From contig CAJKHT010000050.1 of assembly GCA_905199755.1 (NCBI GenBank), positions 1-20,829 of the forward strand: 20,829 nucleotides of DNA, given 5' to 3'. Origin of the DNA: an uncultured Eubacteriales bacterium (GTDB lineage Bacteria; Bacillota; Clostridia; UBA1381). The position numbers and the translations under genes are program-made. A model generated the notes under the pieces. It worked only from the letters and a program-made list of their open reading frames with translations. It made no database searches and was not told the origin of the DNA. Shown here in pieces: positions 14,547 through 20,829 of this stretch; position 1 is the stretch's first letter; each line of letters begins with the position of its first letter.

Positions 14547-15134
14547 TTAAACATCACGCCAATCATCGTATTTGTTAAGATAAAAATCCGGGTCAAGCTC
14601 GACACCGTCTTTCGCATCGTAAAAGAAATCACCGTTTATTGATGTCGATGGGAAATACATAAGTCGGCACGGTTCGTATGTAGTATCGTCAAACATATCG
14701 ATTCCGATTTCCTTTGCGACCATTATCGCAACCGCCGGGTATTCCTCTTCGGAAATATCGCGGGAAAGAGGAATAAGCAGTCGGAGTCTCGGATTTTCTT
14801 CGGTATGTTTATGCGTTGTATATACCAGGCATTTGAAATCATAGAGCATTTTTATGTTTTCCCAAACATCCCGGTCGGCATAGTCCATATCAAGTGTCAG
14901 CATACTGCGGCAGAGTACATTGCCGTTCTTTCGTCTGCCTTCACGCAAGTGTCCGCCCACAAATCCTCCGACATCTTTAATGTTATCCTGCTGACCTTTT
15001 TTCATTTTTCTGTATTCTTCAACCGTTTCGGTGGTGCGTTTTGTCCGGCTGACAATCTCGCACAAGTTTTCCCATGATATATCTTTGTTTTTCCATCGCT
15101 TGTCCATACGGCTGTTTCCGAACGCTATCTTCAT
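14547..15134 (-). pseudogene. VirE-family phage primase/helicase, N-terminal (primase-polymerase-like) part
   Basis: A 195-residue frame starting MKIAFGNSRMDKRWKNKDIS. GGFVGGHLREGRRKNGNVLC then SMLTLDMDYAD gives the metal-binding Asp pair of the primase-polymerase type, followed by YTTHKHTEENPRLRLLIPLS and DTTYEPCRLMYFPS with conserved His/Arg. It ends DDWRDV-TAA; the next codons stay in frame with the middle part, so the TAA is a nonsense change (CAA to TAA is one option). The start overlaps the stop of the upstream SLOG-like fragment as ATGA. Confidence 0.75.
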
Positions 15135-15270
15135 CCTTGTACCTCCTCACAGTCTTCGGTAAAGTACCGAATTGTCTGTCTTTTCCGTTTCGCTTTTGCA
15201 ATTTCAATCTTCATTCCGCTTGATATGTTTTCTCCGAACACCCAAAGCTCTGCACATTTTGTTAAAAGAG
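15131..15270 (-). pseudogene. 3' remnant of a SLOG-like (DUF4406/DUF7768-type) phage gene cut at the prophage edge
   Basis: Only the C-terminal 40-odd residues remain: LLTKCAELWVFGENISSGMK and IEIAKAKRKRQTIRYFTEDC. This pattern (cluster CDELWVFG, then GM..EI, then a basic stretch and IR) is the end of SLOG-related phage proteins. Upstream of about 15,270 the frame goes into sequence that is the start of the opposing hsdS remnant (Phe-rich, no homology), so the gene lost its 5' end in a rearrangement. The stop forms ATGA with the primase gene start, so it was the preceding gene of the operon. Confidence 0.6.
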
Positions 15271-15276
15271 GGTTAA

Positions 15277-15870
15277 TCAATAACCTTTTTGACCGAAAAA
15301 ATAAAAACCACAGGAACATGGAAAGAATATGCCCTTTCAGAGGTTTTAACGGAAAGAAAAACATATTGTGAAAAGGACGGAACATACGAACACGCTACAC
15401 TTTCAAAAGACGGTGTTTATGGCAAAACCGAACGTTATGACAGGGATTTCCTTGTCTCCTCAGATGATAAAAAATACAAAATAACCAAAGAGGGAGATCT
15501 GTGTTATAATCCTGCCAATTTAAAGTTTGGTGTTATATGCCTTAACACATATGGCGATGCGATATTTTCTCCAATTTATGTAACATTTGAAATTGCAACT
15601 AAATTTGACAAGCATTTTATTGCTGCTTGTGTTACAAGAAACGATTTTGTTAATGCTGCTCTCCGATTTCAGCAAGGAACAGTTTATGAAAGGATGGCGG
15701 TTTCACCTGAAGACTTACTGTCTATGAAAATTGAGTTGCCGGAAATGTCCGTTCAAAAGCATTTTTCAAATATTTTTCAAAAACTCGACTTGTTAATTGC
15801 AGTACACGAAAAACAATTTGAATCAATGGTTGCACAAAAGAGAACTTTGTTACAGCAGATGTTCATATAA
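15277..15870 (+). pseudogene. hsdS: Type I restriction specificity subunit (HsdS), C-terminal TRD half, truncated 5'
   Basis: The frame is open from 15277; the only start-like codon is a TTG at 15289 without a ribosome site. It contains one target recognition domain (TGTWKEYALSEVLTERKTY, then ERYDRDFLVSSDDKKYKITK and EGDLCYNPANLKFGVICL) and the distal conserved helix (MKIELPEMSVQKHFSNIFQK ending KRTLLQQMFI). HsdS subunits direct type I restriction-modification; a complete one has two such units. Lacking the first TRD and a start, this is a half-gene, either a donor cassette or a remnant left by the same event that cut the phage gene at 15,270. It meets a second hsdS tail to tail. Confidence 0.75.
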
Positions 15871-15883
15871 ACATCTGCTGTAA
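15850..15883. repeat. Inverted repeat at the tail-to-tail hsdS junction
   Basis: TTACAGCAGATGTT (15850-15863) and AACATCTGCTGTAA (15870-15883) form perfect 14-base arms around 6 bases. It encodes LLQQMF at the end of both hsdS frames. It could be a recombination site used to invert or exchange hsdS ends, or a shared transcription end. Confidence 0.7.
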
Positions 15884-17092
15884 TAGAGCTTGCTTGCTTT
15901 TGAGCAAGTTTGAGAGGATTCCTTCCTGTTTTTCAACATGAGATGATAAAGCATCCAATATCTCCGCAATTTGTATTTGTGTATTAAAATCAGGTAGTTC
16001 AATATGGATTGTGTTTATATCCTTTAAATAAGCACAATCCATAGTCCCTTTGGTTGTGATTGCCTTTATTTTTTTCATAAATATAGACGAAGTCATATAA
16101 TAATACAAAAATGATACAGAAATATTATCTTTGGGTACAATTCCAAGAATGCCTTGTTTTGTTGCAATAGGAATTTTATTAATGGAACAAGCACCGATAG
16201 TTGCACCGTTTGAAAAAATCAAACTGTTTGCTGGGATAAGCCACGCACTTGATTTTTCAAGACCTCTTTGAGTTATGAAATTTTTAGCAGTTGTAACATA
16301 TCTGCCTGACAAATCATCAATTTTGATAAATGGAATATCGCCTTTTTCATAATATTCCGCAATTGATGTTGATGGTGTGCCGCCTTCAGACGCAGTTTCA
16401 TATATGTCTGAAAAAGTATATTTGCTTTTTTGTGATTTACGATATAACTCAAGAAACGCACCTCTTTTATACAACTTGAGGAAATCGATAAGTTGTTGCT
16501 GTTTCTTGATACGATCATCAAGAAGAGCAATCATCGAAGCAATTTTTTGCTGTTCTTTGTTTGCAGGATATCGGATTTTTGTTAGAGCAATATTTCCCTT
16601 GCTTATGGAGGTTACTTTGACGCCCTGCATAAATGGATATAACTGATTGTGGTAGCAATCGGAATTAATATAGTAACCAAGAAAGCGAGATTTAAAATTC
16701 AACCTCGGTCTACAAGCCATAGTATGTAATCCAGACACCACAGGAGTTTGAATGTTGAAAATTTCTGTTGCTTTACCCACAGTATCGTCTTCTGCTGTGT
16801 CAGCAATTATAACGTCGCCATTTTGTAAATATGATGTTTTACTTCCCAGCTTTGCCTTATCAGCAATATAAGGGAGTTCTTCTTTTGTGCAATCAACAAC
16901 ATCGCCAAACTTTGTCAAAATATCACCGTAATGAATATTTTTAATTTTGCCTTCATCTGTTAACTCGGCTCTTGAAAGAGTGTTATTTGATAAAAAATCA
17001 AATATTTCATTAAAGGAGCTTACATACCACTCCCCCTCAAACCCGGGAAATCTAAGCTTCGGAACATTGACCGCTTGATTATTACTTGAGGA
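15863..17092 (-). pseudogene. hsdS: Type I restriction specificity subunit (HsdS), two TRDs but no start codon (silent cassette)
   Basis: The frame is open for 409 codons from 17092. Near the N-terminus, NVPKLRFPGFEGEW is the standard start of a Firmicutes HsdS. TRD1 follows (to about NIALTKIRYPA), then the central conserved helix (EQQKIASMIALLDDRIKKQQ), TRD2 (KYTFSDIYETASEGGTPSTS onward) and the distal helix ending SKQALLQQMFI. Before NVPKLRF there is no ATG or GTG in frame: an ATG at 17098 is followed at once by TAA. TTG 16918 lies inside TRD1. It is therefore full in content but silent as it stands, and probably expressed only after recombination with an active locus outside the window. 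Confidence 0.75.
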
Positions 17093-17119
17093 TTACATAG
17101 TGCTGATATACGCTTCCTG

Positions 17120-17125
17120 TATAAT
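17120..17125 (+). promoter_or_regulatory. -10 box for the recombinase gene
   Basis: TATAAT at 17120-17125 lies 20 bases before the ATG at 17146; the expected -35 region (around 17097-17102) is weak. Given the short leader the call is tentative. Confidence 0.35.
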
Positions 17126-17145
17126 AATTATAGGAGGTGTCTGAA

Positions 17146-18093
17146 ATGACAAAAAACACACAATTTAAAACTTTGGTTAACGGTTGGTTAAAAAATAAAA
17201 GACATATGATAACCCCGTCAACCTATGCAAACTTCGTACTTATTGCGGAGAACCATTTAATCCCGTACTTTGGGAAAAGGAAAATCGGCTCAATAACCGA
17301 ATCCGATATTCAAAAGTACATACTTTACTTATATGAAGAAGGGAGACTTGATAATACAGGCGGGTTAACTGTAAAAACAATACGGGACATTATTCTTGTG
17401 TTTAGGCTTTCAATGGAATACGCTTACAAAGAAAAAGCAACCGAACTGCTTAATTGGGATTTAGTTGAATACCCAAAAGAAAATGGGACAAGCTGTGTAA
17501 TTTCACTATCGAAAGAGGAAGAACAGGAATTGATACAATGCATATATATGCATATGAAACGAAAGACCGCAGGGATTTTGATAGCGTTATTTACTGGCGT
17601 TCGGATAGGAGAACTGTGCGGATTACAAATGAAAGATATTTCGCTTTCTGAAAATACAATATCGGTAAACCGAACGGTACAACGAATTTATGATAAACAT
17701 AGCGGCAAAAGTTACATCAATGTCGGACCGCCCAAAACCAAATCGTCCGTAAGAACCATCCCAATACCGTCACTGCTTGCAAACATAATAAAAAAAATCT
17801 ATACGGATAACCCAAATCATTATTTCTTAACAGGAAAAGCAAAACCTACAGAGCCGAGAACCTATCGGCAATTTTTTGAGAGATTTCTGAAAAAGCACAA
17901 CCTTAAAAAAGTCAAGTTTCACGAAATAAGGCATACTTTTGCCGTTCGAGCAATAGAAATACCGGATTTTGATATAAAATCACTTTCGGAAATTCTCGGG
18001 CATAAAAATGTATCATTCACCTTAAATGTGTACGGTCGTGCAAACTTACAGCAAAAAATTAAATGTATGAATTTGTTGAATGATTTACTTTAA
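17146..18093 (+). CDS. Tyrosine recombinase (integrase/invertase) of the hsdS locus
   Basis: A 315-residue tyrosine recombinase. The N-terminal SAM-like core-binding domain is TPSTYANFVLIAENHLIPYF to about residue 105. Catalytic residues are Arg153 (TGVRIGEL), a Lys in PKTKSSVR, His259 and Arg262 (FHEIRHTF), His286 (ILGHKNV) and Tyr296 (NVYGRA), all present. ATG 17146 is chosen because AGGAGG ends 8 bases before it; a GTG at 17137 would overlap that site. It starts divergently next to a silent hsdS. Recombinases in this position switch type I specificity by inverting or exchanging hsdS sequences; a phage-integrase role is less likely because hsdS genes lie between it and the prophage. Confidence 0.85.
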   Translation: MTKNTQFKTLVNGWLKNKRHMITPSTYANFVLIAENHLIPYFGKRKIGSITESDIQKYILYLYEEGRLDNTGGLTVKTIRDIILVFRLSMEYAYKEKATELLNWDLVEYPKENGTSCVISLSKEEEQELIQCIYMHMKRKTAGILIALFTGVRIGELCGLQMKDISLSENTISVNRTVQRIYDKHSGKSYINVGPPKTKSSVRTIPIPSLLANIIKKIYTDNPNHYFLTGKAKPTEPRTYRQFFERFLKKHNLKKVKFHEIRHTFAVRAIEIPDFDIKSLSEILGHKNVSFTLNVYGRANLQQKIKCMNLLNDLL

Positions 18094-18100
18094 GACATCT

Positions 18101-18139
18101 TTGGCACAATGGCTTGACTAATTCTTGTCATTGTGCCAA
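18101..18139 (+). terminator. Inverted repeat after the recombinase gene (terminator or recombination site)
   Basis: TTGGCACAATG (18101-18111) and CATTGTGCCAA (18129-18139) make a perfect 11-base-pair stem with a 17-base loop. No U-run follows, so it is either a weak terminator or a binding or crossover site for the neighbouring recombinase. Confidence 0.45.
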
Positions 18140-18220
18140 TTCACTCTAATTTGAATAATAAGTCAATGATAAACGGTATCGTCATATTTTATGAAATTTC
18201 AGCTCAGTGCTTTAAAAATA

Positions 18221-18249
18221 TTTACTTTTAATGTTTTTTCTGATATAAT
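18221..18249 (+). promoter_or_regulatory. Promoter of the DUF262 gene
   Basis: TTTACT (18221-18226), 17 bases, then TATAAT (18244-18249) preceded by TGA, an extended -10. AGAGGAAG lies just before the ATG at 18294. Confidence 0.65.
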
Positions 18250-18293
18250 TAATACTATTACTAAAGTCTTATTAAGTTATAGAGGAAGATAAA

Positions 18294-20360
18294 ATGGATG
18301 CAAGAAAAGGAAACATATATGAAATTTTAAACGGAAACAAACAGTTTTTAATTCCGGTATATCAACGATTTTATAGTTGGGATATTGAGCAATGCCGGAG
18401 ATTGTGGAATGACATTGTTATAATGCAAAAAGAAGGAAAACAAGGTCACTTTGTCGGTTCCATTGTGAATATAGCAGAACAAGCTATGCCCACCGGCGTT
18501 CAAAAGTATATGATTATAGACGGACAACAAAGAATGACTACGCTTTCGCTACTCTTATTGGCATTGCGGGATTATGGACTAAAACATCCGGAGGATCAAA
18601 CCATAAATGCCAGACGAATTGACAATATGCTTTTGAAAAATGAATATGAATCGGGTGAAGAACGGTTTAAGCTTCTCTTAACAGAAGCCGATAAAGATGT
18701 CTTGATAGCTTTGGTTGAACAAAAACCGATTCAAGGTCACGATAACTCAAGGATTCGTATTAACTATAATTTTTTCAACAAACAAATCGAATCCAAAGAA
18801 CTTTCGCCTGCAGAAATATATGAGTCGATCGGGAAACTACAAATTGTTAATATTACATTAGACCGTCAAATGGATGATGCACAAGCAATATTTGAGAGTT
18901 TGAATTCAACCGGGAAAGAATTAACTGAATCCGATCTTATTAGGAATTATGTTTTGATGGGCTTGGATGCAACTGAACAAACTTATGTATATGAACATTT
19001 ATGGAGACCGATGGAGTTGCTGTTTGAGTATGATAAACAAGAATCAGTTATGGACAGATTTTTCCGTGATTATCTTACAATGAAGCAAACCAGAATCCCC
19101 AAAGTCGATTATGTTTATGAGGAATTTAAAAAATATCATTTAAATTGCGAATTTTCATCAATACGGGATTTATGTGCGGATTTGTATAATTTTGCGCAGT
19201 ATTATACCGATATGGTTTTTGCACGAAGTGAAGATAATAAATTAAAAGACCTATATCAAGACATCAACTGTCTTAAAATGGAAGTATCATATCCATTTTT
19301 GCTAAAAGTGCACAACGACTATTCTTTGGGGATTATAGGGATTGACACTCTAATTGAAATAATAAATATGTGCGTAAGTTATGTGGTTAGAAGAAATATC
19401 TGCGACATACCAACAAATTCTCTTAACAAGACTTTTGCTACATTAAGAAATGAAATAAAAAATGATGATTATTTGAATTCTATAAAGGCATTTTTTATTT
19501 TGCGTGACGACTATAAGATTTTTCCGACAGATGAACGGTTTGCATCAGTATTTGCATCACGTGATATATATAATATGAGAGCAAGAAATTATATTTTACA
19601 TCATCTTGAAATGTATAATAATAAAGGAAATGTTGTTGTCGAAAACTATACAATTGAACATATTATGCCTCAAAATCAAAATCTGTCTTCAGAATGGATT
19701 GCTATGTTAGGTGATAACTGGAAAGAAATTCAGAAGAATTATTTACATACTGTTGGAAACTTAACATTGACTGCATATAATTCTGAAATGAGCGATAAAT
19801 CTTTTAATGAAAAAATGAATATGGAGGGCGGATTTAAGCAGAGTGCATTGCGGTTAAATAGTTATCTTGTTCTGCAAACTGAATGGAATGAGAATAAGAT
19901 AAAAGAGCGTGCGAGAATACTTACTGAAATTGCTCTGAAAATATGGGCATACCCAAAATTAACAGCAGATGAGCTTTCGCCATATCTCGCAACTGATAAT
20001 TATGATGGAGGGTACAGTATAGAAACATATAATACAAACGCATATACAATAACACTCTTTAATTCTCTCGACAAAAGAATAACAAATTTATCTCCCAGTG
20101 TGAAAAGAGAATATAAAAAATTATATGTTGCATATAAATTAGATACCAATTTTGCAGATATCGTTTTTCAAGAAAAACGTCTGCGTATTTCCATTAATAT
20201 GAAGTTTGCCGATATAGTTGACAAATATGGCATTTGCAAAGACATCACCGGCATCGGACGTTGGGGAAATGGAGATGCTGAACTTTTCTTTGAACATTTA
20301 GATGAAATCGAAAAAGTTATGGATATAATTACGCAATCGTTTAATGCACATATGGATTAA
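18294..20360 (+). CDS. DUF262/DUF1524 restriction-type protein with C-terminal DUF5655 domain
   Basis: A 688-residue protein. The N-terminal DUF262 domain has FLIPVYQRFYSWD (residues 18-30) and IDGQQRMTTL (75-84), the latter being the DGQQR NTP-binding/hydrolysis motif of GmrS-like and SspE-like proteins. AIFESLNSTGKELTESDLIR is its conserved close. DUF1524 (GmrD-like, HNH-type nuclease) follows, with TIEHIMPQN at 453-461 and VGNLTLT near 486-492. The last ~110 residues resemble DUF5655 (YVAYK...FADIVFQEKRLRI and GIGRWGNGDAEL). Proteins of this type cut modified or foreign DNA and defend against phage. It has its own promoter and stands beside type I hsdS genes, in a defence island. Activity is inferred; motifs look intact. 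Confidence 0.8.
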   Translation: MDARKGNIYEILNGNKQFLIPVYQRFYSWDIEQCRRLWNDIVIMQKEGKQGHFVGSIVNIAEQAMPTGVQKYMIIDGQQRMTTLSLLLLALRDYGLKHPEDQTINARRIDNMLLKNEYESGEERFKLLLTEADKDVLIALVEQKPIQGHDNSRIRINYNFFNKQIESKELSPAEIYESIGKLQIVNITLDRQMDDAQAIFESLNSTGKELTESDLIRNYVLMGLDATEQTYVYEHLWRPMELLFEYDKQESVMDRFFRDYLTMKQTRIPKVDYVYEEFKKYHLNCEFSSIRDLCADLYNFAQYYTDMVFARSEDNKLKDLYQDINCLKMEVSYPFLLKVHNDYSLGIIGIDTLIEIINMCVSYVVRRNICDIPTNSLNKTFATLRNEIKNDDYLNSIKAFFILRDDYKIFPTDERFASVFASRDIYNMRARNYILHHLEMYNNKGNVVVENYTIEHIMPQNQNLSSEWIAMLGDNWKEIQKNYLHTVGNLTLTAYNSEMSDKSFNEKMNMEGGFKQSALRLNSYLVLQTEWNENKIKERARILTEIALKIWAYPKLTADELSPYLATDNYDGGYSIETYNTNAYTITLFNSLDKRITNLSPSVKREYKKLYVAYKLDTNFADIVFQEKRLRISINMKFADIVDKYGICKDITGIGRWGNGDAELFFEHLDEIEKVMDIITQSFNAHMD

Positions 20361-20375
20361 TAATTGCAATCATAA

Positions 20376-20409
20376 AAATTTAACGATTACCCATAAATTT
20401 AACGATTAC
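20376..20409. repeat. Two 15-base direct repeats
   Basis: AAATTTAACGATTAC occurs at 20376-20390 and again at 20395-20409, a 19-base period, just downstream of the DUF262 gene. The purpose is unknown; a protein-binding site or an attachment remnant are possible. Confidence 0.6.
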
Positions 20410-20418
20410 TACAAAAAC

Positions 20419-20466
20419 GAGCAGTGCCGTCAAGAAGCCGGTTCATTGATGGTACTGCTCATTTTA
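20419..20466 (+). terminator. Terminator of the DUF262 gene
   Basis: GAGCAGTGCCGTCAA (20419-20433) pairs with TTGATGGTACTGCTC (20446-20460) over 15 positions, two of them G-U, with a 12-base loop, followed by ATTTTAT. Confidence 0.6.
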
Positions 20467-20482
20467 TGTTCAGATACTCATA

Positions 20483-20524
20483 AAACCTCGCAAACACCGC
20501 ATCACTGCGATATTTGCGAGGTTT
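20483..20524. repeat. Long perfect inverted repeat between the DUF262 gene and the tRNA cluster
   Basis: AAACCTCGCAAA (20483-20494) pairs perfectly with TTTGCGAGGTTT (20513-20524). Inside, CGCA and TGCG form a second 4-base-pair stem. There is no U-run on either side, so it is not a clear terminator; it may be a spacer hairpin or a second, weak terminator. Confidence 0.55.
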
Positions 20525-20530
20525 CAAGGT

Positions 20531-20571
20531 AAAAGAAAAAGAGTAACTATTCTATCAAAATAGTCACTCTT
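20531..20571 (-). terminator. Rho-independent terminator of the tRNA operon
   Basis: On the minus strand AAGAGTGACTATT pairs with AATAGTTACTCTT (13 pairs, one G-U) around a 7-base loop, followed by TTTCTTTT. It lies just after the 3' end of tRNA-Tyr. Confidence 0.85.
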
Positions 20572-20574
20572 ATT

Positions 20575-20659
20575 TGGTGGGAGAGGGTGGATTCGAACCA
20601 CCGAAGCTGAAAGCAGCAGATTTACAGTCTGTCCCCTTTGGCCACTCGGGAACTCTCCC
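20575..20659 (-). tRNA. tRNA-Tyr (anticodon GTA)
   Basis: On the minus strand GGGAGAG pairs with CTCTCCC as the acceptor stem, followed by discriminator A and an encoded CCA. The anticodon loop CTGTAAA holds GTA (20625-20623). A long variable arm and the GGTTCGAATCC T-arm fit a class II tRNA-Tyr of 85 bases. Confidence 0.95.
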
Positions 20660-20690
20660 ATATATATGGGACAAGCATAACTTGTCCCTT

Positions 20691-20766
20691 TGGAGCTGGT
20701 AATAGGACTCGAACCTACGACCTGCTGATTACAAATCAGCTGCTCTACCAATTGAGCTATACCAGC
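20691..20766 (-). tRNA. tRNA-Thr (anticodon TGT)
   Basis: On the minus strand GCTGGTA pairs with TACCAGC, with discriminator T and encoded CCA. The D-arm is AGCTCAATTGGTAGAGC, the anticodon arm CTGATTTGTAATCAG with TGT, and the T-arm TAGGTTCGAGTCCTA. Length 76 bases. Confidence 0.95.
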
Positions 20767-20774
20767 ATATTGAA

Positions 20775-20829
20775 TGGTGGGAGTTACAGGGCTCGAACCT
20801 GTGACCCTCTGCTTGTAAGGCAGATGCTC
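20775..20829 (-). tRNA. tRNA-Val (anticodon TAC), 5' part outside window
   Basis: On the minus strand TCTGCCTTACAAGCAGA forms the anticodon arm with TAC, then GGGTC, the T-arm CAGGTTCGAGCCCTG and an encoded CCA. The acceptor 5' half and D-arm lie beyond the right edge. Confidence 0.92.

Noticed and set aside
17146..18093. Recombinase as the integrase of this prophage
   Set aside because: Two hsdS sequences lie between it and the phage genes, and it faces away from them; an hsdS-switching role fits better, though not proven.
20524..20751. A 75-codon minus-strand frame at the right end
   Set aside because: It runs through tRNA-Tyr and tRNA-Thr, so it is not a protein gene.
1..20829. CRISPR array, rRNA gene or insertion sequence
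   Set aside because: No regularly spaced long repeats, no rRNA-like segments and no transposase with terminal repeats were seen.

Overview
The window looks like part of a Gram-positive, low-to-mid-GC gut-type Clostridia (Firmicutes) chromosome. This is inferred from the strong AGGAGG-type ribosome binding sites, the tRNA genes with encoded CCA ends, and the protein families present; no species can be named. It holds three blocks. (1) About 1-15,270 is a siphophage-like prophage, read almost entirely on the minus strand. (2) About 15,277-20,360 is an AT-rich defence/recombination island. (3) About 20,530-20,829 is a minus-strand tRNA cluster (Val, Thr, Tyr).

Read in transcription order (right to left), the prophage carries: a 5'-truncated SLOG-like gene; a VirE-family primase/helicase broken into three pieces; a VRR-NUC nuclease; an SNF2-type helicase; two small genes, one of the DUF1492 regulator type; a promoter plus leader hairpin; an HNH endonuclease; a P27-type small terminase; an S-adenosylmethionine synthetase; a ParB-N/adenine methyltransferase; a C5-cytosine methyltransferase; a SLOG protein; a DUF4314 protein; an amidoligase; a gamma-glutamylcyclotransferase-like protein; a zinc-ribbon protein; and the start of the large terminase. 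Two rightward inserts interrupt this order: a hicAB toxin-antitoxin cassette with its own consensus promoter, and a 56-residue ribbon-helix-helix gene with a three-repeat operator.

The most striking element is a 337-residue intein with an intact-looking LAGLIDADG endonuclease. It lies directly before the catalytic cysteine of the cytosine methyltransferase, so the enzyme cannot work until splicing. Downstream of it, in motif VIII, the same reading frame has a TGA stop. A TGA also interrupts the SAM synthetase, and a TAA plus a one-base frameshift interrupt the primase. Together with the missing early/lysogeny region, these lesions suggest a decaying prophage in which the modification cassette (SAM supply plus two methyltransferases) is being lost while the intein survives.

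The right-hand island has two hsdS specificity sequences placed tail to tail and sharing an inverted repeat. Neither has a convincing start codon. Next to them is a tyrosine recombinase, a layout expected for a phase-variable type I restriction specificity locus. A DUF262/DUF1524/DUF5655 restriction-type protein follows. The sequence drops visibly in GC at the prophage/island junction near 15,270.
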